Assembly (NCBI GenBank): GCA_017744735.1
Contig: JAGIAR010000009.1
Coordinates: 1-64,000, forward strand
Origin: Novosphingobium sp.
GTDB taxonomy: Bacteria; Pseudomonadota; Alphaproteobacteria; Sphingomonadales; Sphingomonadaceae
Direction: 5' to 3'
DNA: 64,000 nt
Shown here: positions 38,282-47,340 of the stretch, in pieces
Layout: each line of letters begins with the position of its first letter
Position numbering within the stretch: position 1 is the stretch's first letter
Notes under the pieces: generated by a model
Database searches by the model: none
Told to the model about the DNA's origin: nothing
Seen by the model: the letters and a program-made list of their open reading frames with translations, nothing else
Translations under genes and position numbers: made by a program

Positions 38282-38347
38282 ATCGTGTGAGCCCGATCGC
38301 GTCGGAGAGTGGACAGACTTGGGCAGATGCGACAATAGCCCCTCCCC

Positions 38348-39415
38348 ATGAGCGTCAACACATTCGGCCGCGTCCTGCGCTTCACGACCTGGGGGGAAAG
38401 CCACGGCCCCGCCATCGGCGCGGTGGTGGACGGCTGCCCGCCGCTGCTCGCCCTGAGCGAGGCGGACATCCAGCCGTTCCTCGACGCGCGGCGGCCCGGC
38501 ACCTCGAAATTCACCACCCAGCGGCGCGAGCCCGACGCAGTGAAGATCCTCTCGGGCGTGTTCGAGGGCAAGACCACCGGCACCCCGATCAGCCTGATGA
38601 TCGAGAACGTCGATCAGCGATCGAAGGACTATTCCGAAGTCGCCAGGGCCTATCGCCCGGGCCATGCCGATTACGCCTATAACGCCAAATACGGCATTCG
38701 CGACTATCGCGGCGGCGGGCGCAGTTCGGCGCGCGAGACCGCCTCGCGGGTCGCCGCGGGCGCGGTCGCGCGGCTGGCGATTCCCGAGGTTGCGATCCTC
38801 GCCTATGTCAGCGCAATCGGCGGCGATGCGGTCGATCCGGCGAATTTCGACGCGAACGAGATCGGCAACAACCCGTTCTTCTGCCCCGACGCGGCGGCGG
38901 CGGCGCGGTGGGAAAGACTGGTCGACGAGGCCCGCCTTGCCGGCTCCTCGCTCGGCGCGGTGGTCGAATGCGTCGCGACCGGGGTTCCGGCCGGCTGGGG
39001 CGCGCCGCTCTACGGCAAGCTCGACGCGGACCTCGCTTCGGCGATGATGGGGATCAACGCGGTCAAGGGCGTCGAGATCGGCGACGGCTTCGAAGCCGCG
39101 CGGCTGCGCGGCGAGCAGAACGCGGATCCGATGCGGCCGGGCGAGAATGGCCCGACCTTCGAAGCCAATCACGCGGGCGGGATCGCCGGCGGCATCTCGA
39201 CCGGCCAGCCGGTGGTTGTGCGGGTGGCGTTCAAGCCGACCAGCTCGATCCTGATCCCGCAGGACACGATCACGCGGGACGGCGAGGCGGCCGAGATCGT
39301 CACCAAGGGCCGCCACGATCCCTGCGTCGGCATCCGCGGCACCCCGGTGGTGGAGGCGATGATGGCCTTCGTGCTGGCCGATCACAAATTGCTGCACCGG
39401 GCGCAGTGCGGGTAA
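38348..39415 (+). CDS. aroC: Chorismate synthase
   Basis: The 355-residue enzyme makes chorismate from EPSP with reduced FMN, the last shikimate step. Signatures [20 protein letters not shown] (about 13), [20 protein letters not shown] and the C-terminal [17 protein letters not shown] are present, with Arg/His flavin-site residues conserved. It is preceded by the repeat-rich gap and has no obvious operon partner downstream except a small reading frame. Together with pheA in this window it feeds phenylalanine synthesis. Confidence 0.97.
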   Translation: MSVNTFGRVLRFTTWGESHGPAIGAVVDGCPPLLALSEADIQPFLDARRPGTSKFTTQRREPDAVKILSGVFEGKTTGTPISLMIENVDQRSKDYSEVARAYRPGHADYAYNAKYGIRDYRGGGRSSARETASRVAAGAVARLAIPEVAILAYVSAIGGDAVDPANFDANEIGNNPFFCPDAAAAARWERLVDEARLAGSSLGAVVECVATGVPAGWGAPLYGKLDADLASAMMGINAVKGVEIGDGFEAARLRGEQNADPMRPGENGPTFEANHAGGIAGGISTGQPVVVRVAFKPTSSILIPQDTITRDGEAAEIVTKGRHDPCVGIRGTPVVEAMMAFVLADHKLLHRAQCG

Positions 39416-39484
39416 ACTGCCGAGCCCGCAACGGCGGCTAGCGACCCCATTGCGGACATTAGCCGGCGCACGTAGATTCTTGGC

Positions 39485-39691
39485 ATGACCGTTGAAAATC
39501 ATCTCCGACTGGTTCGGAAAGGAATAGTTCTTGCCGCTTGGGTCTTGTTAGCGGTTGTCTTTCTTCAGGCTGTGCTCGGAGCGGACTTCGACGGTCTGCC
39601 CTTTCTTCTTTTCGGAATAGGAGTCGGTGCGCTCCTCTTATCGCTGCTTGTCAGACTGCTCATAGCGCGGCTGGTAGCCCATCGAAGCTGA
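39485..39691 (+). CDS. Small two-helix membrane protein
   Basis: A 68-residue frame with two hydrophobic helices (IVLAAWVLLAVVFLQAVLG; LPFLLFGIGVGALLLSLLV) and a basic N-terminus (HLRLVRKG). Codon use is less GC-rich at third positions than in neighbouring genes. No family recognised and the ribosome site is weak, so it may be a real small protein or chance. Confidence 0.5.
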   Translation: MTVENHLRLVRKGIVLAAWVLLAVVFLQAVLGADFDGLPFLLFGIGVGALLLSLLVRLLIARLVAHRS

Positions 39692-39723
39692 TGACCGCTC
39701 CCCACCCAAAAGCGGTCGTTCAG

Positions 39724-40476
39724 CTAACGATAGTGGACTAGCCCGAGGATCGCGGCAGCCACGGTATTAAAACCTGCCGATCCGACCACCGTCTCATGCA
39801 GCGCGCCCTCGACGAAAATCCAGCCTGCGCCGAACCACGAATAGCCGCTGATCCGCCCGGTGCTGCGCCGTTCCTGCACCAGGATCGCCGCCGCCATCGA
39901 CCACAGGGTCAGGTAAAGCCAGAAGGTCGGGATCGGATCGTCGAGGCCCAGCACTTCGTACCAGAAGCGGTTCACCCCCGGCGGCAGCACCGGAAGCATC
40001 GCGAACAGGATCATCCGCTTGTGAATTTCGGGGCGCCTGGTGTTGCGGATCGCGAGGGTGAACAGGATCGAAAAGCCGAGCGCGGCGAGCAGGCCGAGAT
40101 AGAGCCCGTCCGTGCCGGAAGGACGCCCGGCATCCATCCCCGCCCGGCTGGCGATCAACTGGATCGACAAGCCCGTCAGCACCACGACGGTGGCGTGGGC
40201 GATGCCCCAGGTCCCGAGGCTGCGATGCAGCTTCACATTGCCGGCGCCGACCAGCCCCGACTGGACCACCAGCAGGATCATCCAGGTAACCATCACCACC
40301 GCGTGCAGGTGCACCACCGGCGGCGCGGGCGGAAAATGGCCCCGCAGTGCCGGAATGGCCGAGTGGATGCCGAACCCGCCGAACACGAAGAAGGTCATCG
40401 CCAGGGTCATCCAGAAGAAGAACGACGGCCTGAATTTTCGGACGGTTGCGGGCTCGGCAGCTACCGTTGCGGTCAT
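39724..40476 (-). CDS. Hypothetical multi-pass membrane protein
   Basis: The 250-residue protein has six to seven helices (FFFWMTLAMTFFVFGGFGIH, VVMVTWMILLVVQSGLVGAG, AALGFSILFTLAIRNTRR, TFWLYLTLWSMAAAILVQE). Conserved-looking His residues lie in VVHLHAVVMV, KLHRSLGTWGIAHA and PEIHKRMILFA, spaced like haem- or metal-binding histidines in membrane proteins of the DUF2306/cytochrome-like type, but I cannot place it. GGGGGA lies upstream of ATG 40476. It is divergent from ahpC. Confidence 0.75.
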   Translation of the reverse strand: MTATVAAEPATVRKFRPSFFFWMTLAMTFFVFGGFGIHSAIPALRGHFPPAPPVVHLHAVVMVTWMILLVVQSGLVGAGNVKLHRSLGTWGIAHATVVVLTGLSIQLIASRAGMDAGRPSGTDGLYLGLLAALGFSILFTLAIRNTRRPEIHKRMILFAMLPVLPPGVNRFWYEVLGLDDPIPTFWLYLTLWSMAAAILVQERRSTGRISGYSWFGAGWIFVEGALHETVVGSAGFNTVAAAILGLVHYR

Positions 40477-40562
40477 GTTGGATTCCCCCAAGGAGGGACG
40501 GAAAGTCGCAAATTGCCCAGGGGCGCGCAACGCCGATGATGCAAAAAAGGTAACGGGTGTTG

Positions 40563-40638
40563 CACTTTTTGAAAGTGTCGCTCGACTGATCGATAATTTC
40601 GCTCTTCGCAATCGCAACAAATCGCTTTTTTGAGCGAT
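40563..40638. promoter_or_regulatory. Two inverted repeats upstream of ahpC
   Basis: CACTTT-TTG-AAAGTG (40563-40577) and ATCGCT-TTTTTG-AGCGAT (40621-40638) are perfect inverted repeats in the 223-base region between the divergent membrane-protein gene and ahpC. One or both may bind a peroxide-responsive regulator such as OxyR, but neither shows the ATAG-N7-CTAT pattern clearly. Confidence 0.45.
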
Positions 40639-40699
40639 ATCAACGTCTATCTAGCCTCCGGCATTTACGCTGATCCAGCATTCAACCGGAGACAAATTC

Positions 40700-41266
40700 A
40701 TGGGTATCATCGGCAGCACCATCAAGCCGTTCAAGGCGACCGCGTTCAAGGCGGGCGAGAACTTCTTCGACGTCACCGACGCCGATCTGAAGGGCAAGTG
40801 GGCGATCTTCTTCTTCTATCCGGCCGACTTCACCTTCGTCTGCCCGACCGAGCTGGAAGACCTCAACGAGCACTACAACCAGCTCCAGAAGATGGGCGTC
40901 GAAGTCTACGCCGTGTCGACCGACACCCACTTCAGCCACAAGGCCTGGCACGACACGTCCGAGAAGATCGGCAAGATCAACTACGCCTTCCTCGGCGACC
41001 AGAACCACGTGCTCGCGACCAATTTCGACGTGCTGCGCGAAGGCGTCGGCCTCGCCGACCGCGCGACCTTCGTGGTCGATCCCGAAGGCGTGATCCAGAT
41101 CATGGAGATCACCTGCGAAGGCGTGGGCCGCAACGCCAACGAACTCGTCCGCAAGATCAAGGCCGCGCAGTATGTCGCCGCCCATCCGGGCGAAGTCTGC
41201 CCGGCCGCGTGGGAAGAAGGCGCCGAGACGCTCGCTCCCTCGCTGGACCTCGTCGGCAAGATCTAA
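40700..41266 (+). CDS. ahpC: Alkyl hydroperoxide reductase peroxiredoxin subunit
   Basis: The 188-residue typical 2-Cys peroxiredoxin reduces peroxides in the cytoplasm. The peroxidatic Cys is in [12 protein letters not shown] (about 48) and the resolving Cys in [13 protein letters not shown] (about 167). The protein is close to enteric AhpC throughout. It is the first gene of ahpC-ahpF, separated from ahpF by 153 bases holding a strongly folded element. Confidence 0.97.
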   Translation: MGIIGSTIKPFKATAFKAGENFFDVTDADLKGKWAIFFFYPADFTFVCPTELEDLNEHYNQLQKMGVEVYAVSTDTHFSHKAWHDTSEKIGKINYAFLGDQNHVLATNFDVLREGVGLADRATFVVDPEGVIQIMEITCEGVGRNANELVRKIKAAQYVAAHPGEVCPAAWEEGAETLAPSLDLVGKI

Positions 41267-41274
41267 AACCGAAG

Positions 41275-41405
41275 ACATTCCCCCCCTGCGGGGGAGGGGG
41301 ACCATGCGAATGCATGGTGGAGGGGCACGGGCCGCAAGCCTTACGTTAGCCGAACGTGCCCCTCCACCACCCTGCGGGTGGTCCCCCTCCCCGTTCCGGG
41401 GAGGA
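41275..41405. repeat. Highly folded intercistronic element between ahpC and ahpF
   Basis: GGTGGAGGGGCACG (41316-41329) pairs perfectly with CGTGCCCCTCCACC (41355-41368), and outside it GGGGGACCA (41296-41304) pairs with TGGTCCCCC (41379-41387). Within the arms are further hairpins: ACCATGC-GAAT-GCATGGT on the left, ACCACCC-TGC-GGGTGGT on the right, and a CTCCCC/CGGGGAG stem at the end. It looks like a compound repeat element that would stabilise ahpC mRNA or limit read-through to ahpF. Confidence 0.75.
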
Positions 41406-41419
41406 ACAGGAGACCCTAA

Positions 41420-43006
41420 ATGCTCGACGCCAACCTGACCGCCCAGCTCAAGACCTATCTCGCCAATCTGCGCGAGCCGATCGAGCTCGTCGCGTCGCTG
41501 GGCGACGATGCGAAATCCGCGCAGACGCGCGAATTGCTGGGCGAGATCGCCGCGCTGTCCGACAAGGTCGCGGCGAGCTTCGACGGCGACGACCGGCGCC
41601 GCCCGAGCTTCATCATCCGCCGCGCGTCCGACGCCGAGAAATGGGTCCGCTTCGCCGGCCTGCCGATGGGCCACGAGTTCACCTCGCTGGTGCTCGCGCT
41701 GCTGTGGGCCGGTGGCCATCCGCCCAAGGTTTCGGACGAGGTGCTGGAGCAGATCCGCGCCCTCGACGGCGACTACGATTTCGAGATGTATTTCTCGCTC
41801 TCGTGCCACAACTGCCCCGACGTGGTGCAGGCGCTGACGCTGATGGCGCTCGAGAACCCGCGGATCACCGCGACGCTGATCGAAGGCGGCACCTTCCAGG
41901 CCGAAGTCGACGAGCGCGGCGTGATGGCGGTGCCCGCGACCTTCCTCAACGGAGAGATGTGGGCCAGCGGCAAAATGAGCGTCGAGGAGATCCTCGCGAA
42001 GCTCGACACCAATGCCGACGCGAAGTCGGCCGAGAAGATCCAGGCCAAGGAGCCGTTCGAGGTGCTGGTGGTCGGCGGCGGCCCCGCGGGTGCGGCCGCG
42101 GCGATCTACACCGCGCGCAAGGGCTTCAGCACCGGCATCGCGGCCGAACGCTTCGGCGGGCAGGTGCTCGATACGCTGGGGATCGAGAACTTCATCTCGG
42201 TGCCCTACACCGAGGGCCCGAAGCTCGCCGCGAGCCTTGAGGCGCATGTCGGCGAATACGACATCGACGTGATGAACCTGCAGCAGGCGGTCCGGCTGAT
42301 CCCGGCGCGGCGCGCGGGCGACTATCACGAAGTGGTGCTCAAGAACGGCGCCTCGCTCAAGGCGCGGGCGGTGATCCTCTCGACCGGCGCGCGCTGGCGC
42401 AACCTCGGCGTGCCGGGCGAGTTCGAATACCGCAACCGCGGGGTCGCCTATTGCCCGCACTGCGACGGCCCGCTGTTCAAGGGCAAGCGCGTGGCGGTGA
42501 TCGGCGGCGGCAATTCGGGCGTCGAGGCGGCGATCGACCTCGCGAACATCGTCGGCCATGTGACGCTGATCGAGTTCGACACCCGCCTGCGCGCGGACGA
42601 GGTGCTGCAGGACAAGTTGCGCCTGCTGCCCAACGTCGACATCCACCTCAATGCCCAGACCACCGAGGTCACCGGCGACGGCGAGCGGGTCAACGGGCTG
42701 GTACTCAAGGACCGCGCGAGCGGCGAGGAACGGCGCATCGAGCTGGAGGGCGTGTTCGTCCAGATCGGCCTGGTGCCGAACACCGAATGGCTGAAGGAGT
42801 CGGGACTCGCGCTGTCGAAATTCGGCGAGATCGCAATCGACCACAAGGCCGCGACCAGCATCCCCGGCGTGTTCGCCGCGGGCGACTGCACCACCGTGCC
42901 CTACAAGCAGATCGTGATCGCGATGGGCGAGGGTTCGAAGGCGGCGCTCAGCGCGTTCGACTACATCATCCGCAATGTCCCGGTGGGCGAGACGGTAGCG
43001 GCCTGA
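41420..43006 (+). CDS. ahpF: Alkyl hydroperoxide reductase subunit F
   Basis: The 528-residue NADH-dependent flavoprotein reduces AhpC. The N-terminal tandem thioredoxin fold has the redox pair CHNC ([12 protein letters not shown], about 130); the FAD domain begins [20 protein letters not shown] (about 215), the second redox pair is CPHC ([14 protein letters not shown], about 350) and the NADH motif [10 protein letters not shown] follows. The length and order match E. coli AhpF. It follows ahpC across the folded element and ends three bases from a convergent pseudogene. Confidence 0.97.
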   Translation: MLDANLTAQLKTYLANLREPIELVASLGDDAKSAQTRELLGEIAALSDKVAASFDGDDRRRPSFIIRRASDAEKWVRFAGLPMGHEFTSLVLALLWAGGHPPKVSDEVLEQIRALDGDYDFEMYFSLSCHNCPDVVQALTLMALENPRITATLIEGGTFQAEVDERGVMAVPATFLNGEMWASGKMSVEEILAKLDTNADAKSAEKIQAKEPFEVLVVGGGPAGAAAAIYTARKGFSTGIAAERFGGQVLDTLGIENFISVPYTEGPKLAASLEAHVGEYDIDVMNLQQAVRLIPARRAGDYHEVVLKNGASLKARAVILSTGARWRNLGVPGEFEYRNRGVAYCPHCDGPLFKGKRVAVIGGGNSGVEAAIDLANIVGHVTLIEFDTRLRADEVLQDKLRLLPNVDIHLNAQTTEVTGDGERVNGLVLKDRASGEERRIELEGVFVQIGLVPNTEWLKESGLALSKFGEIAIDHKAATSIPGVFAAGDCTTVPYKQIVIAMGEGSKAALSAFDYIIRNVPVGETVAA

Positions 43007-43009
43007 TTC

Positions 43010-43425
43010 TCAGAAGAGCTTGATGTCCAACGCGTAAGCGGAAAGCCCATGCGCCATGCCCGCTTTGTGCAGGCGTTGGGACAGACCATCGATGTCTTGT
43101 TCGTGTGCCCACACAAAATAGCCGTTCCACGTGTGCTCTTCGCTGAAACTCCGCGGAATAAGGAGATGGGCGAGTTGCTCGTAATAGAACGGCTGGCCCC
43201 AAGTTCCCCATCGGTCGTACCGACATCGGTCAGCTCGGCTTCGAGCGGCAGCTCCGCCGTCCAGTACCCGGCATTGTCCAGCAGGCGCTCGTAGGTCGTC
43301 CACGAGCACCAGCTTTTTAGGCGCGGGGCATCCGGAGACCTATCCGACCATTCTCCTACCGAGCAGCGGTTGGTTTCGCGCAAATAGCTGCCCGAAATCG
43401 CCAGGAAAGTTCGCCAGTCTGTCAT
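43010..43425 (-). pseudogene. Frameshifted small gene of unknown function
   Basis: One frame reads MTDWRTFLAISGSYLRETNR from ATG 43425 (AAAGGTG upstream) through CSWTTYERLLDNAGYWTAEL to ELTDVGTTD; a second, shifted frame carries on with WGTWGQPFYYEQLAHLLIPR to HKAGMAHGLSAYALDIKLF and a stop at 43010. The two halves join into one plausible 135-140-residue Trp/Tyr-rich protein, with the shift near 43205-43240. Either a recent mutation or a base-call error. I do not recognise the family. The composition is less GC-rich than the neighbours. Confidence 0.7.
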
Positions 43426-43448
43426 CCGCACCTTTTCTCAGGTCGAAG

Positions 43449-44027
43449 TTAACGCGCCCGCTTCAGCACGATGTAGATCGCGCCCTCGCCGCCATGGCGC
43501 CGGTGCGCACCGCGGATTGCCGCAATATCGCTGCCATGCGGCCCCGCCGCCAACCAGTCGATGATCTTCGCGCGGATCGCGCCGCGCCGGCTGCCGCGGT
43601 CGGCCGCATCGACCGGGCGCGGCTTGCCGGTCACCACCAGCACCAGCCGCGCGCCCAGCGCCTTAGCCTGCGCCAGCCCGCTGTCGAGCCGGCCGTGCGC
43701 CGCGTCGAGCGTGTAGCCGTGCAGGTCGAGGGTGAAATCGGGATCGATCTTCGCGCCCTTGAGCTTGCGCTCCCAGGTCGAATCGAGACCGTGGTTCTGC
43801 AGCACGCGCGGGGGCGGGTCGACGCGCTTGGGTTGCAGCGGCGGCGGGACACGGCCTTTCGGGGGGGCGGTAACCACGACGGGCTTCACCGCCACGGGCG
43901 CCGGAGCCGCCACGATCTTCGAAACCGCCTTGCGCTCGAGCGGCACCACCGTCTTCGCCACGCGCTGCCACAGCGCCTTTTCCTCGGGCGAAAGCCCGCG
44001 CGGGCCGGTGAACGAGGATCCGGGCAT
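43449..44027 (-). CDS. Smr-domain (MutS2 C-terminal type) protein
   Basis: The 192-residue protein has a Pro-rich, probably disordered N-terminus (APAPVAVKPVVVTAPPKGR) and a C-terminal Smr domain with DFTLDLHGYTLDAAHGRLDS (the LDLHG signature), LVLVVTGKPRP and GPHGSDIAAIRGAHRRHGGE. Smr domains nick DNA or RNA. Its ATG overlaps the mltA stop by one base. This timA-mltA-smr order is a common alphaproteobacterial cluster near secB. Confidence 0.9.
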   Translation of the reverse strand: MPGSSFTGPRGLSPEEKALWQRVAKTVVPLERKAVSKIVAAPAPVAVKPVVVTAPPKGRVPPPLQPKRVDPPPRVLQNHGLDSTWERKLKGAKIDPDFTLDLHGYTLDAAHGRLDSGLAQAKALGARLVLVVTGKPRPVDAADRGSRRGAIRAKIIDWLAAGPHGSDIAAIRGAHRRHGGEGAIYIVLKRAR

Positions 44028-45256
44028 CAGCCGACGCCGAGGCGGTGGAGCGTGCCCTTGGGCAGCAGCAGCACCGCCTGGCCGCGCGCGCTCATCCCGC
44101 CGGCGGTGAGGCGCGCCTGCTCGCCCGCGCCCCAGAAGGTGTCGAAACGGTTCGCGCCCTTGATCGCGCCGCCGGTATCCTGCGCGATCCACAGCCCGTC
44201 GGCCACCGGATTGTCGAGGTCGAGGAACACCGGCGCGCCGAGCGGGACATATTTGGGATCGGCCGCGACCGAGGCATGCGCGCGCACCGGCACGCTCAGC
44301 GCGCCGAGCGGCCCGTCGCCCACCAGTTCCTTGAAGAACACCCAGCTCAGGTTCTGACGCATCAGCGCGTCGCCTTCGGCCGGGTGATCGCGCAGATAGG
44401 CCATGATCCCCTGCATCGAGCCGGGATACTGGCCCGGCTGGTCGCCGATCAGCCCCTGCTGGCGCATCACCGCACCGATCCCGGTATAGTCGCGCCCGTT
44501 CTGCCCGGCATAGCCGATCCGCATCACCGTGCCGTCGGGCGCACGCAGCCGGCCCGACCCCTGCACCTGGAGGAAGAAGAACTCGACCGGATCGGCGACC
44601 CAGGCGATCTCGAGCCCCTTGCCCGCGAGCGCCCCGTCCTCGATCTCGCCGCGCGCGTAATAGGGCGCGTATTTGCCGTCGAGCATCCGGCGCCCGAGCG
44701 GGGGATTGCCGGTGCGCTCCTGCGGCGGAATGTCGTCCGGCCAGCCGCGCTGCAGATCCGGCGGCAGGCCGTAGACCGGCACGTCGAACCCCGGCCGGCG
44801 GGTACGGACGCCGGCGATCTCGGGCTCGTAATAGCCGGTCGCGAAAGCCTTGCCGTCGCCGACGATGGCGGTTTCGAACCAGGTCTTGAAGAAGCCGACC
44901 GCATCCCTGCGGTCCCATCCGGGGGCGGCATTGCAGGCCGGCCGCCAGTCGTCGCCTCGGGTCAGGCCGCTGGTGTCGGTGCGGGCGATCAGGCGGGGGC
45001 AGCTCTCGACGAAGGAAGCGAGCGCCGTGGCCGCATCGTCCTGCGCGAGGTTGAGCGACCCGACCCCGCGCCCCTTGCTCACGCCCATCAGCAGCGCGCT
45101 TTCGGGCACCGGAGCGGGCGTCGGCACCGCGCTTGGCGGAGGCACGGGCCTTGGCGACGGCACCGGCGCGGGTCCCTGCACCCTGGGAATGACGTTACAT
45201 CCGGCGAGCAGCGCCAGCGTGGCCAGCGACACCAGCCCGCGCGTGGCCCCCCTCAT
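44027..45256 (-). CDS. mltA: Membrane-bound lytic murein transglycosylase A
   Basis: The 409-residue lipoprotein has a lipobox (LATLALLAGC-N, Cys about 18) and a Pro-rich linker before the MltA/3D domains: FETAIVGDGKAFATGYYEPE, VYGLPPDLQRGW, GSGRLRAPDGTVMRIGYAGQ and the C-terminal FLDLDNPVADGLWIAQDTGG with the catalytic Asp region DTGGAIKGANRFDTFWGAG. It cleaves glycan strands leaving 1,6-anhydro ends, at the outer membrane. It follows the Tim44-like gene by seven bases. Confidence 0.93.
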   Translation of the reverse strand: MRGATRGLVSLATLALLAGCNVIPRVQGPAPVPSPRPVPPPSAVPTPAPVPESALLMGVSKGRGVGSLNLAQDDAATALASFVESCPRLIARTDTSGLTRGDDWRPACNAAPGWDRRDAVGFFKTWFETAIVGDGKAFATGYYEPEIAGVRTRRPGFDVPVYGLPPDLQRGWPDDIPPQERTGNPPLGRRMLDGKYAPYYARGEIEDGALAGKGLEIAWVADPVEFFFLQVQGSGRLRAPDGTVMRIGYAGQNGRDYTGIGAVMRQQGLIGDQPGQYPGSMQGIMAYLRDHPAEGDALMRQNLSWVFFKELVGDGPLGALSVPVRAHASVAADPKYVPLGAPVFLDLDNPVADGLWIAQDTGGAIKGANRFDTFWGAGEQARLTAGGMSARGQAVLLLPKGTLHRLGVG

Positions 45257-45263
45257 CGGGAAA

Positions 45264-45932
45264 TCAGCCTTCGTCGGTTTCGTCGAGCAGCCAGTCGGGC
45301 CCAGCGGAGGTGACGTCGCGCATGAAGGTCCACACGTCGCGGCTCTCGACCGCATCGTTGAGCGAACCGGCGACCACATGGCCGTCCTTGTCGCGGGTGA
45401 CCGAGGCGATGTCGGCGGTGAAGCGCACCGTGATCCGAGCGATTTTGCCGTCGAGCGACGCATCGACCAGTTCGGTCTGCTCGATCCGCACCAGGCGGTT
45501 GTCGAGCGTCTCGCCCGCCTGCACCCGTTCGTCGATCGCGGCGGTGAAATGGTCGTAGACGTCGCGGTCGCACAATTCGGCCAGATGCGCCTTGTCGCCG
45601 CGCCAGAAGGCATCGAGGATCACCCCGTAGGCCGATTTCGCGCCTTCCATGAACGACATCACGTCGAACGCCCGGTCGGCCGTGCCGATCGCGCGCAAGC
45701 CCTGCTCGAGCGCGGGCGGATAGAGCCCCATCTCGCGCTGGCGGAACGGCGGCTGAAGCGGCTGCGACGCCGGCTGCACCGAGGGACGCGCGGGGGCGGC
45801 ACTGCTTTCGGGTTGCTCGAATCGAGTCGGCACCGGCTCTTCCTCGTGCTCCGCACGGCGGCCGAGCACGGAATAGAGCCTGAGGCCCAGGAAGGCGGCG
45901 ATCATGGCCAGGATGACGATTTCGTAGATCAT
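45264..45932 (-). CDS. Tim44/TimA-type membrane adaptor protein
   Basis: The 222-residue protein has an N-terminal helix (MIYEIVILAMIAAFLGLRLY), a Pro/Gln-rich linker and a Tim44-like C-terminal domain (FDVMSFMEGAKSAYGVILDA, FWRGDKAHLAELCDRDVYDH, ITVRFTADIASVTRDKDG). The family is related to the mitochondrial import motor subunit Tim44; bacterial TimA is a predicted adaptor of unknown partner. It heads the timA-mltA-smr group. Confidence 0.92.
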   Translation of the reverse strand: MIYEIVILAMIAAFLGLRLYSVLGRRAEHEEEPVPTRFEQPESSAAPARPSVQPASQPLQPPFRQREMGLYPPALEQGLRAIGTADRAFDVMSFMEGAKSAYGVILDAFWRGDKAHLAELCDRDVYDHFTAAIDERVQAGETLDNRLVRIEQTELVDASLDGKIARITVRFTADIASVTRDKDGHVVAGSLNDAVESRDVWTFMRDVTSAGPDWLLDETDEG

Positions 45933-46094
45933 GCGCTTGCGCTCAAAAACCGTTTACCATGGGAAGTGCACCAACGCACCACCCGATTTTCCCCCTAGGT
46001 GCCCGAAATAGGTACGGAACACAAATGAACAAGCCGTGCATCGGCTCCCGGGGGCGTGAAGCTGTGGCAACGATGCGACCGATCGAGGGCGCTT

Positions 46095-46667
46095 TCAACC
46101 CGCCGCGACGGGCCGGACCGTGCGGGCCGGATTTCCCGCAACCAGCATTCCGGGAAAAACGTCGCGGGTGACCACCGCGCCCGCTGCGATCACCGCGTTT
46201 TCTCCAACCGTCACTCCGCCGATCACGGTCGCCCCCGCCGCAATCCAGACATTGCTCCCGATCGAGATCGGCTTGGCGACCACGCCTTCGCGCCGCCGCG
46301 CCGGATCGAGCGGATGGCCCGAAGTGATCAGGCTGACATTCGGTCCGATCAGCACCTCGTCGCCGATCTCGATCCCGCCCAGATCGTAGAAGGTGCAGTT
46401 CTGATTGATGAAAACCTTTCGTCCGACGCGCGTGTTCGCACCGCCTGTCGCGTAGAAAGGCGGAATCAGCGCAAAGTCTTCGCCCATCTCCACGCCGAGC
46501 AGCTCGCCGAACAACGCGCGAACCTGCGGCAAATCGTCATAGGTCAGGCGATTGATTGCGGCGGTGATTCGCATTGCGCGCTCAACGTCCGCCGCCATCG
46601 CCGCGGATTCGGGCGTTCCGCGGAGAATTGCGGTGGTGGGGTGTCGGTCCGGCATCCGCGACTGCAT
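46095..46667 (-). CDS. Sugar O-acetyltransferase (maltose/NodL type, hexapeptide repeat)
   Basis: The 190-residue protein has the N-terminal MAA helices (RITAAINRLTYDDLPQVRAL) and a left-handed beta-helix of hexapeptides: GRKVFINQNCTFYDLGGIEI, GPNVSLITSGHPLDP with the catalytic His, and IGSNVWIAAGATVIGGVTVG. It acetylates a sugar or other hydroxyl from acetyl-CoA. Two in-frame ATGs (46667 and 46655) are possible. It lies between the divergent timA group and secB on its own. Confidence 0.88.
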   Translation of the reverse strand: MQSRMPDRHPTTAILRGTPESAAMAADVERAMRITAAINRLTYDDLPQVRALFGELLGVEMGEDFALIPPFYATGGANTRVGRKVFINQNCTFYDLGGIEIGDEVLIGPNVSLITSGHPLDPARRREGVVAKPISIGSNVWIAAGATVIGGVTVGENAVIAAGAVVTRDVFPGMLVAGNPARTVRPVAAG

Positions 46668-46808
46668 AGTCCCGAAAGCACCCGCGCGGGAATCCCCGTT
46701 CCGGCCGCCGCGTCCCTGTCGGGCACCACGCTTGGCGTTGCGGGGCCGTGGCTGGAGTGCTAGTCGCCCGCCCCGACACCGGGAATATCTCAAGGAAAGT
46801 GCACGATC

Positions 46809-47315
46809 ATGGCCGATGAAGGCAACGTCCTGACCAACCTCGACAACGCCAACGGCGCCGACAACTCGCCGATCGCCGGGCTGCTGTCGCAATATGTGAA
46901 GGACCTTTCGGTCGAGAATCCGAAGGCGCCCGAGAGCTTCCAGTGGCAGGAACAGCCCGAGCTGGACGTGCAGTTCAACATCGGCGCCCGCACGATCAAC
47001 GACGAAGTGCACGAGATCGAGCTCAAGATCAGCGCCACCGCGACCACCTCGCTCGGCACGGTCTACGTGGTCGAGCTCGCCTATTGCGGGCTGATCGGCC
47101 TGCGCAACCTGCCCGACGACCAGGCGCATGCATTCCTGTTCGCCGAAGGCCCGCGGATCCTGTTCCCCTTCGCCCGCCGGGTGATGGCCGACGCGACCCG
47201 CGACGCCGGCTTCGCGCCGCTGCTGCTCGATCCGATCGACTTCCAGGGCCTCTACATCCAGAACCTCCAGCGCCAGCAGGAAGCCGAGGGCGGCGAGGCG
47301 CCGACCGCGCAATAA
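46809..47315 (+). CDS. secB: Protein-export chaperone SecB
   Basis: The 168-residue tetrameric chaperone keeps preproteins unfolded for SecA. The core LLSQYVKDLSVENPKAPESF, LDVQFNIGARTINDEVHEIE and LAYCGLIGLRNLPDDQ-type strands match SecB, with the acidic N-terminus and the Gln/Glu tail typical of alphaproteobacterial forms. An AAGGAAAG ribosome site precedes the ATG. It is followed 25 bases on by murJ. Confidence 0.95.
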   Translation: MADEGNVLTNLDNANGADNSPIAGLLSQYVKDLSVENPKAPESFQWQEQPELDVQFNIGARTINDEVHEIELKISATATTSLGTVYVVELAYCGLIGLRNLPDDQAHAFLFAEGPRILFPFARRVMADATRDAGFAPLLLDPIDFQGLYIQNLQRQQEAEGGEAPTAQ

Positions 47316-47340
47316 TCGTACGGTCGGGGAAGACACGGGC

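Larger units (their letters stand above)
37974..38347. other. 374-base gap between divergent ruvA and aroC: repeats, no gene
   Basis: The gap carries promoters for both directions plus two repeat elements: the 19-base sequence at 38070-38088 and a two-hairpin REP-like element at 38210-38281. The ORF-like stretches here translate to phrases typical of such repeats rather than to a protein. GACAGTGTTATAAG around 38081-38094 includes a TATAAG-like box. I see no credible coding sequence. Confidence 0.6.

Noticed and set aside
38134-38682. A 182-codon forward frame starting in the ruvA-aroC gap
   Set aside because: Its first part is the translated REP-like hairpins and the rest is aroC in the wrong frame.
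43200-43245. Programmed frameshifting in the broken gene near ahpF
   Set aside because: There is no slippery heptamer or downstream structure at the junction; mutation or read error is simpler.
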